Below, one piece after another: positions 17,069 through 24,660 of a stretch of DNA of 64,000 bases. The position numbers and the translations under genes are program-made. The stretch's first letter is position 1; each line of letters begins with the position of its first letter. This DNA is from CAZMMV01 sp964637035. Lineage in GTDB: Bacteria > Bacillota > Clostridia > Tissierellales > Tissierellaceae. Location of the stretch: assembly GCA_964637035.1 (NCBI GenBank), contig CAZWTU010000001.1, positions 103,734 to 167,733 of the forward strand, written 5' to 3'. Below the pieces are notes generated by a model. It did no database searches. It had not been told where the DNA came from and saw nothing but the letters and a program-made list of their open reading frames with translations.

Positions 17069-17722
17069 ATGATTAATAATTCTAAAGAATTAAAAGGCAA
17101 TTTAAACGAGCTAAAAGAATTTTTAGCTCGTGAAACTGGTAAGAGAGATAAAACTAAAGAACAATTGCAAGCTTTTAAGGAAAATGCTAAACAAAAAGAA
17201 GATAAAGTAGAATTACTAGGTAAAGTTGGTATATTATTGCAAAGAACTTCTGAGTATGCAAGAAGTCAAGCCAAAATCCAAGTTGAATCTTTGGTTACCA
17301 AGTGCTTGCAATATATATTTGAAACTAATATTGAGTTTTTAATTGAAATTGACGAGCAAAGAGGTAAATCAAATGCTGAATTCTACGTAATAAATGAATT
17401 AGAAGATATACTAATTAAAACCAAACCTGAATTGTCAAGGGGTGGTGGAGTAGTTGACATTGTTTCTCTAGCATTACGAATTGCATTTCTTCAAACACAT
17501 AAGCCTAAAATTCAAGGGCCTTTAATATTAGATGAGCCTGGTAAACATGTAAGCGATGAATATATTTTCAATGTTGCTGAATTTTTAAAGCAAACTTCTG
17601 AACTTTTTAATAGACAAATTATTATGGTTACTCATAACAATCATTTAGCTGCAATTGGAAGTAATTCTTATAAAGTCGATTTAAAAGGTTCCATTACTTC
17701 TCTTACTAAGATAACATACTAA
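17069..17722 (+). CDS. C-terminal half of a Rad50/SbcC-like ATPase
   Basis: A 217-aa protein with a coiled coil at about 5-60 and an ABC/SMC C-terminal head. It has the signature-like LSRGGGVVDIVSLALRIAF, Walker B GPLILDEPGKHVSDEY (with the D-loop region) and the switch IMVTHNNHLA (His). It lacks a Walker A, which is found in the protein at 15362. The two halves should assemble into one ATPase head with the SbcD-like nuclease. The signature is LSRGGG rather than the usual LSGGE, a notable deviation. Confidence 0.85.
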   Translation: MINNSKELKGNLNELKEFLARETGKRDKTKEQLQAFKENAKQKEDKVELLGKVGILLQRTSEYARSQAKIQVESLVTKCLQYIFETNIEFLIEIDEQRGKSNAEFYVINELEDILIKTKPELSRGGGVVDIVSLALRIAFLQTHKPKIQGPLILDEPGKHVSDEYIFNVAEFLKQTSELFNRQIIMVTHNNHLAAIGSNSYKVDLKGSITSLTKITY

Positions 17723-17729
17723 TAATATC

Positions 17730-17758
17730 TTGACATTACCTTTTAAAAGTAATAAAAT
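17730..17758 (+). promoter_or_regulatory. sigma-A promoter of rny
   Basis: TTGACA (17730-17735), a 17-bp spacer and TAAAAT (17753-17758) form a near-consensus promoter 7 nt after the previous stop. The transcript would have a leader of about 130 nt with short GTTTATT/AATAAAC repeats that can form weak hairpins. Confidence 0.75.
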
Positions 17759-17894
17759 TGAATTGTATGTATCTATAAATGTTTATTGTTTTGATTTAAT
17801 AAACTTATATTTTTATATAAAAAGGTTTATTGTTAATAATAATAAAAATATGTTATGGAATTTGAAAACTTAATACAAATGGAGGTGTTTAATC

Positions 17895-19430
17895 ATTCAA
17901 AATTTACTAATTAGTGCAATTCTTGGAGCAATTATTGGAATTATTGCTGGATATTTTATAAGAAAAAATATCGGTGAAGGTAAGATAAATAATGCTGAAG
18001 AAGTAGCTAAAAAATTAATTAATGATGCAGAAAGAGATGCAGAAGCTAATAAAAAAGCTCTTGTAGTAGAAGCAAAAGAAGAAATGCTTAGATTGAAAAA
18101 TGAAGTGGAAAAAGAAAATCGTGAAAGAAGATCAGAAATTCAGAAACTTGAAAAACGCATTATCACCAAAGAAGAAAATATTGAAAGAAAATCTGAAAAC
18201 TTAGAAAAAAAGGAAGAAAGTTTATCTAAGAAGAAAAAGGAAATAGAAGATATAAAGTCTAAAATTGATGAAGTATATGAAAGCCAAGTTTTAGAATTAG
18301 AGAGACTATCAGGTTTGACTTCAGATGATGCAAGGGAACTTTTATTAAATGAAACAAGAAAAGAAATTGTTCATGAATCAGCTATGATGATAAAAGAATT
18401 AGAAAATCAAGCAAAAGAAGATTCTGAAAAAAATGCTAGAGAAATAATATCTATAGCTATACAAAAATATGCTGCTGATCATGTAGCAGAAACTACTGTT
18501 ACAGTGGTTACATTGCCAAATGATGAAATGAAAGGCAGGATAATTGGTAGAGAGGGCCGTAATATTAGAACTTTAGAAACCTTAACGGGAATTGATTTAA
18601 TAATCGATGATACCCCTGAAGCAGTAGTGTTGTCGGGTTTTGATCCTGTAAGAAGAGAAATTGCTAGGATAGCCCTGGAAAAACTTATTGTAGATGGTAG
18701 AATCCATCCTGCTAGAATTGAAGAAATGGTGGAAAAAGCTAGAAAAGAAGTAAATAATATTATTCGAGAAGCAGGAGAAGAAGCAGCATTTGATGTAGGA
18801 ATACACGGACTTCATCCTGAATTGATTAAATTATTAGGTAGACTTAAATATAGAACAAGCTATGGTCAAAATGTCTTAAAGCACTCCATAGAAGTCTCAC
18901 ATTTATCAGGAATTATGGCTGCCGAATTAGGCTGTGATGTAAGAATAGCTAAAAGAGCAGGGTTACTACATGATATTGGAAAAGCTATTGACCACGAAGT
19001 AGAAGGACCTCATGTAGACATAGGTGTGGATTTAGCTAAAAGATATAAGGAATCTAAAGATATTTTACATGCCATAGAAGCACATCATGGTGACGTAGAA
19101 GCTAAAACCATAGAAGCTGTCTTAGTACAAGCTTCTGATGCAATCTCTGCTGCTAGACCTGGTGCTAGGCGAGAAACTTTAGAATCTTATATTAAAAGAC
19201 TTAAAAAATTGGAAGAAATTGCAAACTCATATGACGGTATTGAAAAATCTTATGCAATACAAGCTGGTAGGGAAATAAGAATCATAGTAAAACCTGATGA
19301 AATAACGGAAGCTCAGATGATTCATACTGCTAGAGATATAGTAAAAAATATCGAATCAGAACTGGATTATCCAGGTCAAGTAAAAGTAAATGTAATCCGT
19401 GAAACAAGGGCGATTGAATATGCTAAATAA
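17895..19430 (+). CDS. rny: ribonuclease Y, apparent ATT start
   Basis: RNase Y is the membrane-tethered endoribonuclease that starts mRNA decay in Firmicutes. From 17895 the protein is 511 aa, the normal size: an N-terminal membrane helix (about 3-22, SAILGAIIGIIAGYF), a long coiled coil to about 190, a KH domain (GRIIGREGRNIRTLETLTG) and an HD domain (RAGLLHDIGKAIDHE). No ATG, GTG or TTG occurs in frame between the stop at 17871-17873 and the ATG at 18084, which would delete the membrane helix. GGAGGTG at 17881-17887 sits 7 nt before ATT 17895, so ATT is the best start (ATC 17892 is the alternative). Confidence 0.93.
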   Translation: MQNLLISAILGAIIGIIAGYFIRKNIGEGKINNAEEVAKKLINDAERDAEANKKALVVEAKEEMLRLKNEVEKENRERRSEIQKLEKRIITKEENIERKSENLEKKEESLSKKKKEIEDIKSKIDEVYESQVLELERLSGLTSDDARELLLNETRKEIVHESAMMIKELENQAKEDSEKNAREIISIAIQKYAADHVAETTVTVVTLPNDEMKGRIIGREGRNIRTLETLTGIDLIIDDTPEAVVLSGFDPVRREIARIALEKLIVDGRIHPARIEEMVEKARKEVNNIIREAGEEAAFDVGIHGLHPELIKLLGRLKYRTSYGQNVLKHSIEVSHLSGIMAAELGCDVRIAKRAGLLHDIGKAIDHEVEGPHVDIGVDLAKRYKESKDILHAIEAHHGDVEAKTIEAVLVQASDAISAARPGARRETLESYIKRLKKLEEIANSYDGIEKSYAIQAGREIRIIVKPDEITEAQMIHTARDIVKNIESELDYPGQVKVNVIRETRAIEYAK

Positions 19431-19498
19431 TAATTTTAAAACTAGTACCTAGTTAATATATTAAAATAAATTTCAAATATAATAGGGGGAACTAATTT

Positions 19499-19759
19499 AT
19501 GAATATATTAAAAGTATCATCAAAATCAAATCCAAATTCAGTAGCTGGTGCCTTAGCAGGAGTCCTAAGAGAAAAAGGAAATGCTGAAATCCAGGCAATT
19601 GGTGCAGGTGCTATAAACCAATCAGTTAAAGCTATTGCAATTGCTAGAGGGTTTGTCGCTCCCAGTGGAATGGATCTCATTTGTATACCTGCCTTCACAG
19701 ATATTTTAATAGATGGTGAAGAGAGAACTGCTATTAAACTAATTATTGAACCAAGATAA
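19499..19759 (+). CDS. spoVS: stage V sporulation protein S
   Basis: An 86-aa Alba-like protein needed in B. subtilis for progress beyond stage V of sporulation. It matches the family end to end (ILKVSSKSNPNSVAGALAG, GAGAINQSVKAIAIARGF, DLICIPAF). The ATG follows AGGGGGAAC. The order rny-spoVS agrees with Bacillus (rny-ymdB-spoVS), except that ymdB is missing here. It ends at a strong terminator. Confidence 0.97.
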   Translation: MNILKVSSKSNPNSVAGALAGVLREKGNAEIQAIGAGAINQSVKAIAIARGFVAPSGMDLICIPAFTDILIDGEERTAIKLIIEPR

Positions 19760-19772
19760 TTTGATAATTTAT

Positions 19773-19799
19773 AAAAACCTGCCAATTGGCAGGTTTTTT
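19773..19799 (+). terminator. rho-independent terminator after spoVS
   Basis: AAAAACCTGCC pairs with GGCAGGTTTTT (19773-19783 with 19788-19798) around an AATT loop, with the U-run in the 3' arm. It lies 14 nt after the spoVS stop. Confidence 0.9.
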
Positions 19800-19833
19800 A
19801 TGAATCAATATTCTCTATTTAGGAGTGAATTCA

Positions 19834-20649
19834 GTGAAATTTGATTTACATGTACATACAAATCATTCAGATGGAATGTTTTCTCCAGAAGAGGTAATAG
19901 ATCTTGCCAGAAATCTAGATTTAAAGGGAATTGCAATTACCGATCACGATACTACCTCTGGCTTACAAATTGCAAATGAATATGTTGAAAATTTTCCTGG
20001 CTTTGAAGTCATTCCAGGAATTGAATTTTCTTGCGTTCACCAAGGTGAAGAAGTTCATATTTTAGGATATTATATTAATAGTGAAGACACCAATATTATC
20101 TATATCACTAATGAATTGAAGTCCTCTCGCTTAGAACGTGGAAAAAAAATGATAGAAAAAATAAATCAATTAGGCTTAGATTTAAATATATTTGATATAC
20201 AACAATTTGACAAAGGAAAGGTTTTAGGAAGACCGCATATTGCAAGAGCATTAGTTTCTAAGGGCTATGTGCGTAATATAAATGAAGCATTTGAAAAATA
20301 TCTAAAATTAGGAGCACCCGCTTATGTAGAAAGATATAAAATAACCATAGATGAAACTATAAATTTGATAAAAAATGCTGGTGGTATTCCTGTATTAGCC
20401 CATCCAGGACTTATAAAAAATAAAAAAATACTGGACTACTGCGTAAAAAGTGGAATTCAAGGTATAGAAGTAATCCATTCTAAACACAGTAACAGCGATG
20501 TTTCTTATCTTATTGAATTTGCAAAGGAAAACAATCTAATAATTACGGGTGGTTCTGATTTCCATGGGGATAGAGGAAAAAATAGATTACTCCTTGGTCA
20601 ATACTATGTGGGCAAAAATACTATCTCACAACTAAGGGGGAAGATATAA
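19834..20649 (+). CDS. PHP-domain phosphoesterase
   Basis: A PHP (polymerase and histidinol phosphatase) family metal-dependent phosphoesterase of about 271 aa. Metal-binding motifs are FDLHVHTNHSDG, ITDHDT, PGIEFSC, VLAHPGL and GGSDFHG. Relatives include RNase AM/5'-3' exoribonuclease (YciV type) and nucleoside 3',5'-bisphosphate phosphatase; the substrate cannot be fixed here. I start it at GTG 19834 because AGGAG at 19821-19825 overlaps the in-frame GTG at 19825. It abuts the PadR gene with no gap. Confidence 0.85.
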   Translation: MKFDLHVHTNHSDGMFSPEEVIDLARNLDLKGIAITDHDTTSGLQIANEYVENFPGFEVIPGIEFSCVHQGEEVHILGYYINSEDTNIIYITNELKSSRLERGKKMIEKINQLGLDLNIFDIQQFDKGKVLGRPHIARALVSKGYVRNINEAFEKYLKLGAPAYVERYKITIDETINLIKNAGGIPVLAHPGLIKNKKILDYCVKSGIQGIEVIHSKHSNSDVSYLIEFAKENNLIITGGSDFHGDRGKNRLLLGQYYVGKNTISQLRGKI

Positions 20650-21033
20650 TTGAAATCCAATAAACCCCAACGGCAAAGGCAATTTCCAACTACAATCAGT
20701 ACTACATCCTTTGTCAAACTTTATATCTTACATCTACTTAATGAAAATTCCTATTACGGCAATAAAATAAAAGATGAAATAAAAACTAGATTGGATAACA
20801 AATGGGAACCCAGTCCTGGGATGATATATCCTTTATTAAGACAATTAGAGGGAGATGGCTATATAGTAGGTACTTGGGATGAACCCAATAAAAGGTCAAT
20901 TAGGAGATATAGGATAACAGATAGTGGAATCAAACATTACAAAGCATTATTGCTGCAGAACAAATCATCCTTTGATAACTCTTTACTTATCATCAAAAAT
21001 GTGTTAAAAGATATATATGAGGTTGATATTTGA
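20650..21033 (+). CDS. PadR-family transcriptional regulator
   Basis: A 127-aa winged-helix protein of the PadR family: FVKLYILHLLNENSYYGNKI, then PSPGMIYPLLRQLEGDGYI, followed by the beta wing and RYRITDSGIKHYKALL. It begins at a TTG directly after the PHP gene stop, with GGGGGAAG as ribosome-binding site inside that gene, so the two are coupled. The target is unknown; the neighbours are a PHP phosphoesterase and an aminotransferase. Confidence 0.88.
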   Translation: MKSNKPQRQRQFPTTISTTSFVKLYILHLLNENSYYGNKIKDEIKTRLDNKWEPSPGMIYPLLRQLEGDGYIVGTWDEPNKRSIRRYRITDSGIKHYKALLLQNKSSFDNSLLIIKNVLKDIYEVDI

Positions 21034-21077
21034 AATGTTATTGTAACTTAAAAAATATTATGGAGGCATGATTATCA

Positions 21078-22271
21078 ATGAGTTTGAATTTATCTAAAAA
21101 AGGACTAAAAATTGAACCATCATTAACTTTAGACATTACTGCAAAAGCAAAGGCAATGAAAGATTCTGGTATTGATGTTATTAGCTTTGGGGCTGGAGAA
21201 CCTGATTTTAACACACCTCAAAACATACAGGATGAGGGAATTAGAGCTATTAAAGAAGGATTAACTAGATATACACCAGCATCAGGAATAGTTGAACTTA
21301 AAAAAGCTATATGTGATAAGTTAAAAAAAGATAATAATTTAGATTATGAAACAAAAAACATTATTATATCTAGTGGTGCAAAGCATTCTATCTATAATGC
21401 ACTGATGGCAATACTAAATCCTGAAGATGAGGTAATATTCAGTGTTCCTTTTTGGGTTAGTTATCCTGAGTTAGTTAGATTAGCTGATGGTGTTCCTGTA
21501 TATATTGAAACTAAAGAGGAAAACAACTTTAAATTTACAATTAATGATTTAAACAAGGTTATGACTAAAAAAACAAAAGCTATAATACTAAACAGTCCAA
21601 ATAACCCAACTGGCTCTGTTTACAATAAAGAAGAGTTAACTGAAATTGCTAATTGGGCTGTTGAAAATAATATTTTTATAATTTCTGATGAAATTTATGA
21701 AAAATTAATTTACAGCGATAATGGGCATGTTCCCATAGGATCAATTAATGATGATGTTAAAAAATTAACAATTTTGATAAATGGTATGTCAAAGGCCCAT
21801 GCTATGACTGGATGGAGGATAGGATATGCTGCGGCCCATGAAGATATTATTAAAGTAATGAGCAATATACAAGCTCACTCCACCTCTAATCCTTGTTCTA
21901 TTTCTCAGTACGCAAGTGTAGAGGGATTAACTGGGGATCAAGATAGTGTAAGTGAAATGAAAAAACATTTTGGTCAGAGAAGAGATTACATGGCAGAAAC
22001 TATAAATTCCATAAGAGGATTATCATGTAAGAAGCCAGAAGGTGCTTTCTATATAATGATGAATTTCACTAATTTAATAGGTAAGGAAATCAATGGTAAG
22101 ACTATTAATTCATCCATGGATTTCAGTAACTTATTATTAGAAGAGGCTAATGTTGCTGTAGTACCTGGGATAGCATTTGGTGATGACAAATATGTAAGAT
22201 TGTCTTATGCAACTTCAATGGAAAATATAGAAAAAGGACTACTAAGAATTAAGAAAATAGTAGAATCATAA
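21078..22271 (+). CDS. PLP-dependent class I/II aminotransferase, aspartate aminotransferase-like
   Basis: A 397-aa fold-type I aminotransferase closest to subgroup Ib aspartate aminotransferases. Visible motifs: ISFGAGEPDFNTP, LTRYTPASGI, SSGAKHSIYNAL, LNSPNNPTGSVY, IISDEIYEKLIY, PLP-lysine NGMSKAHAMTGWRIGYAA, and C-terminal YVRLSYATS. The usual SKTYAMTGWR reads SKAHAMTGWR here. The substrate (aspartate, aromatic or alanine) is not decidable from sequence alone. It has its own Shine-Dalgarno TGGAGG and is followed by a strong hairpin. Confidence 0.92.
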   Translation: MSLNLSKKGLKIEPSLTLDITAKAKAMKDSGIDVISFGAGEPDFNTPQNIQDEGIRAIKEGLTRYTPASGIVELKKAICDKLKKDNNLDYETKNIIISSGAKHSIYNALMAILNPEDEVIFSVPFWVSYPELVRLADGVPVYIETKEENNFKFTINDLNKVMTKKTKAIILNSPNNPTGSVYNKEELTEIANWAVENNIFIISDEIYEKLIYSDNGHVPIGSINDDVKKLTILINGMSKAHAMTGWRIGYAAAHEDIIKVMSNIQAHSTSNPCSISQYASVEGLTGDQDSVSEMKKHFGQRRDYMAETINSIRGLSCKKPEGAFYIMMNFTNLIGKEINGKTINSSMDFSNLLLEEANVAVVPGIAFGDDKYVRLSYATSMENIEKGLLRIKKIVES

Positions 22272-22341
22272 AAGTTCAATAAAATCTAAATAAAAAAATC
22301 ATCTAAATAAATTAATAAGTAGAGAAAATAATTATACAAGG

Positions 22342-22378
22342 AAATGGGTTGACATAATAAAATTATGTCAACCCATTT
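22342..22378. terminator. long perfect hairpin downstream of the aminotransferase
   Basis: A 17-bp perfect stem (22342-22358 with 22362-22378) with an AAA loop. A-rich sequence on the 5' side and TTTTA on the 3' side allow termination on either strand. It is the likely end of the aminotransferase transcript. Confidence 0.8.
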
Positions 22379-23030
22379 TAAAGTTAATCTATGGATTGCT
22401 ATTATTTATTTATTTAGATTTATATTTATTTTATTTATGGAATAAATTTTAAATTCTTTTAAATGATTTGTAATATTAGCTATTATTAAATCTAGGGTGG
22501 ATTACATTAAATTGCAATTTATAAATGAAACCAGAAATCCTCTATATTTAGAATAACTGAAATTAGATGAAGCTTTTATTTATAATTTTGATTTGTATGA
22601 TAAATCATGTGATTTTCTTATAAATATATACAAAAATTATTATAGAAAAATATGCTTAAAACCGAGGCCCCAGAATCGTTTTTAAGGCCCTTTGAAAATA
22701 ATCACACCCAATGGCATGGGAGATATATGGGCCTTTGAAAATTTACATTGATTTACTGATATAAGTTTAAGTTTATAAAATAGAAATATGGTATTTTATT
22801 TAAGTCTGTATTTTATTTGTAGTTTGCTTAGGATTTGATATTAATATTTAAAATACTGAATGTTATTTAAGAAATAAATAAAGAAGTAACTGAATTTTTA
22901 AATGAAACAATATGGGACAGCTGCATATGGAAAACTAGTACTAATATTTTAAAAAATCAAAAACTTGATTTTTTATAGGGCATAAAAGATGTTTTCCATA
23001 TTTATTGATTTATTTTCTATAATATGGTAT
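22379..23030. other. AT-rich stretch without an intact gene
   Basis: About 650 bases with no long open frame on either strand. It holds a broken reading frame (22497-22751), a pair of near-identical GCC(C)TTTGAAAAT repeats (22686-22699 and 22729-22742), and fragments that look coding only over short runs. Composition is even more AT-rich than its neighbours. It appears to be a decayed insertion or gene remnant next to the XerC-like recombinase; no transposase or terminal repeats are visible. Confidence 0.55.
22497..22751 (+). pseudogene. possible gene remnant with two in-frame stops
   Basis: Starting at a GTG, 84 codons run in one frame with only two stops (22554-22556 and 22683-22685) before the final TGA. 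The stretches read as ordinary protein, for example KLDEAFIYNFDLYDKS and ITPNGMGDIWAFENLH. I do not recognise a family. It may be a decayed gene or chance; low confidence. Confidence 0.25.
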
Positions 23031-23074
23031 TATAACATTAGTCACAAAATAGTTATTTTGTGACTAATGTTATA
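23018..23074 (+). promoter_or_regulatory. perfect 20-bp inverted repeat and -10 element before xerC
   Basis: TATAACATTAGTCACAAAAT (23031-23050) is followed by AGTT and its exact reverse complement (23055-23074). A TATAAT at 23018-23023 (no good -35) would start transcription at about the first base of the repeat, giving an mRNA that begins with a 20-bp hairpin. The ribosome-binding site GGAAAGGTGG follows it directly. It could be a 5' stability hairpin, an attenuator or terminator, or a protein-binding/recombination site. Confidence 0.6.
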
Positions 23075-23090
23075 GGAAAGGTGGTAAATT

Positions 23091-24065
23091 ATGAAAAACA
23101 CACAGGATACACCCATTATATTAGAAGATTTTATAAATTATATGGAAACTATCAAAGGAGTCTCTCCAAATACAGCAAGAGAATATTTTTTTGACCTTAG
23201 AACTTTTTTTAGATTCATAAAAATAAGACATAAACTTGTTCCCATAGATGTTGAAATTAAAGATATTGATATCTCTGATATAAGTCTGGACTTGATCAAA
23301 GAATTGAATATTCAAGACCTGCATGGATATATGTCATATGCAGATAAAGAACTAGGCAATAGTAATACTACTAGATCAAGAAAAGTTGCCTCTCTTAGGT
23401 CATTTTTCGATTATCTCTATTCTAAAGTAAATTTGATAGAAAAGAATCCAGCAGAAGCTTTGGAATTTCCAAAGAAAGAAAATCGACATCCTACCTATCT
23501 TACTTTAGAGGAAGCACAGCACTTATTAAATACAGTTTTGGAAAATAAAAATAAAGAATATAGAAAAAGAGATTATGCAATAATTACCTTGTTTTTAAAC
23601 TGTGGTTTAAGACTTTCAGAATTATCTAGCATAAGTATTAACAAAATACGAGATGATAACAGTCTTTCCATTATAGGAAAAGGAAACAAAGAAAGAACCA
23701 TTTTTATAAACCAAGCTTGTGCGGAAGCAATTCAAGAATATCTAGAAATTAGACCAAAAGAAGTAAATGATAAAAATGCTTTGTTTATTAGCAAACAAAA
23801 AAATAGAATGAGTAATAGAGCTATACAACATATGATTGACAGGTATCTAAAAAGGGCTGGATTTGATACATCAATATATTCTACCCATAAATTGCGACAT
23901 ACTGCTGCCACTCTCATGTATAAGCACGGTAATGTAGATATCCGAGCTTTACAAGAAATTTTAGGACATGAATCAGTAGCAACAACCCAGATATACACCC
24001 ATATCGATAATGATAGATTAAGAAAGGCTATAGATAGTAACCCGCTTTCAACAAGAAAAACCTAA
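23091..24065 (+). CDS. xerC: XerC-type tyrosine recombinase
   Basis: A 324-aa site-specific recombinase. The N-terminal SAM-like core-binding domain (about 10-135) is followed by a catalytic domain retaining all expected residues: Arg in CGLRLSEL, Lys in GKGNKERTIF, HKLRHTAA (H..R), LGHESVATTQ (His) and Tyr in QIYTH. Together with XerD it would resolve chromosome dimers at dif; alone it could serve a different site. It stands alone behind the inverted repeat and converges on yneA. The length is slightly above XerC/XerD (about 300). Confidence 0.9.
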   Translation: MKNTQDTPIILEDFINYMETIKGVSPNTAREYFFDLRTFFRFIKIRHKLVPIDVEIKDIDISDISLDLIKELNIQDLHGYMSYADKELGNSNTTRSRKVASLRSFFDYLYSKVNLIEKNPAEALEFPKKENRHPTYLTLEEAQHLLNTVLENKNKEYRKRDYAIITLFLNCGLRLSELSSISINKIRDDNSLSIIGKGNKERTIFINQACAEAIQEYLEIRPKEVNDKNALFISKQKNRMSNRAIQHMIDRYLKRAGFDTSIYSTHKLRHTAATLMYKHGNVDIRALQEILGHESVATTQIYTHIDNDRLRKAIDSNPLSTRKT

Positions 24066-24149
24066 AAATGTAAAAATGTTAAAATATGTCAAAAAAATAA
24101 TCGGAAAAAAAGATGATTTTTAACTTTATTCAAGTTAGATGTAAAAAAT

Positions 24150-24175
24150 AAAAATAGGATATAAACCCTATTTTT
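24150..24175. terminator. bidirectional terminator between xerC and yneA
   Basis: AAAAATAGG pairs with CCTATTTTT (24150-24158 with 24167-24175) around an 8-nt loop. On the minus strand it is followed by TATTTTTTAC, on the plus strand by ATTTG. It lies between two convergent genes. Confidence 0.8.
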
Positions 24176-24186
24176 ATTTGCTTACT

Positions 24187-24486
24187 TTAATATTTAGGTA
24201 TTTTTATAATATCTCCAGGGTAAATATAAGAAAACTCAATATTATTCAATTCATTAATATCATATATTAACTTTCTAACATCCGTCCCTTCAGGTAAATA
24301 ATCTAAGGCAATCTTCCATAGGGTATCCCCTTCACTTACCTCTACTTGATGATATCCTAAATCATAGGACAAGCTGTGGGCACTTTGCCTGGAAACCAAT
24401 GACATTATAATAACGGAACATAGGACTAAAACTGTAACTAAAAATAAATAAAACCTTGTCTTGCTTATAATTTTATATTTTTTCAC
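24187..24486 (-). CDS. yneA: YneA-like SOS cell-division inhibitor (LysM protein)
   Basis: A 99-aa protein with one N-terminal membrane helix (about 10-28) and an extracytoplasmic LysM domain (HQVEVSEGDTLWKIAL ... IYPGDIIKIP). Divergent from lexA with LexA boxes between, this is the arrangement of B. subtilis yneA, whose product halts division during the SOS response. It starts at GTG 24486 with GAGGTG upstream. Sequence identity to YneA is limited to the architecture, so the name rests on structure plus context. Confidence 0.85.
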   Translation of the reverse strand: MKKYKIISKTRFYLFLVTVLVLCSVIIMSLVSRQSAHSLSYDLGYHQVEVSEGDTLWKIALDYLPEGTDVRKLIYDINELNNIEFSYIYPGDIIKIPKY

Positions 24487-24511
24487 TTATAACACCTCGC
24501 ACATTAGTTCT

Positions 24512-24523
24512 GAACAACTGTTC
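24512..24523. promoter_or_regulatory. LexA box near yneA
   Basis: GAACAACTGTTC is a perfect GAAC-N4-GTTC palindrome. It is just downstream of the yneA -10 and would block that promoter. Confidence 0.85.
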
Positions 24524-24530
24524 TAATTAC

Positions 24531-24559
24531 ATTCTACACGAACATAGATTCTTTGTCAA
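24531..24559 (-). promoter_or_regulatory. yneA promoter
   Basis: On the minus strand TTGACA (24559-24554), 17 bp, TAGAAT (24536-24531): a near-perfect sigma-A promoter. A half-conserved LexA-like site (GAACATAGATTC, 24540-24551) lies within the spacer. Confidence 0.8.
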
Positions 24560-24577
24560 TAGCTTTTAACAAAAAAA

Positions 24578-24601
24578 GAACTATTGTTTGAACTATTGTT
24601 C
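24578..24601. promoter_or_regulatory. tandem LexA boxes at the lexA promoter
   Basis: Two back-to-back 12-mers: GAACTATTGTTT (one mismatch, 24578-24589) and GAACTATTGTTC (perfect, 24590-24601). They cover the -35 of lexA, giving autorepression. Confidence 0.82.
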
Positions 24602-24616
24602 TTGCTATGCTATACT
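24588..24616 (+). promoter_or_regulatory. lexA promoter
   Basis: TTGAAC (24588-24593), 17-bp spacer, TATACT (24611-24616). The -35 lies inside the perfect LexA box. Confidence 0.75.
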
Positions 24617-24660
24617 TATATTTATAGTAATTATAAATATTCTTAATAAGGAGTGTTTTT

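Noticed and set aside
17770..17850. GTTTATTGTT repeats in the rny leader as a riboswitch or CRISPR-like repeat
   Set aside because: Only two short AT-rich copies and weak pairing; no known RNA class and no spacer pattern.
22740..22780. A dif-like site near xerC
   Set aside because: Only one arm (AATTTACAT) resembles the Firmicutes dif arm; the central region and the other arm do not fit.
24540..24551. A further LexA box (GAACATAGATTC) in the yneA promoter spacer
   Set aside because: The second half is ATTC instead of GTTC, so only one good half-site remains. I mention it within the promoter but do not call it an operator.
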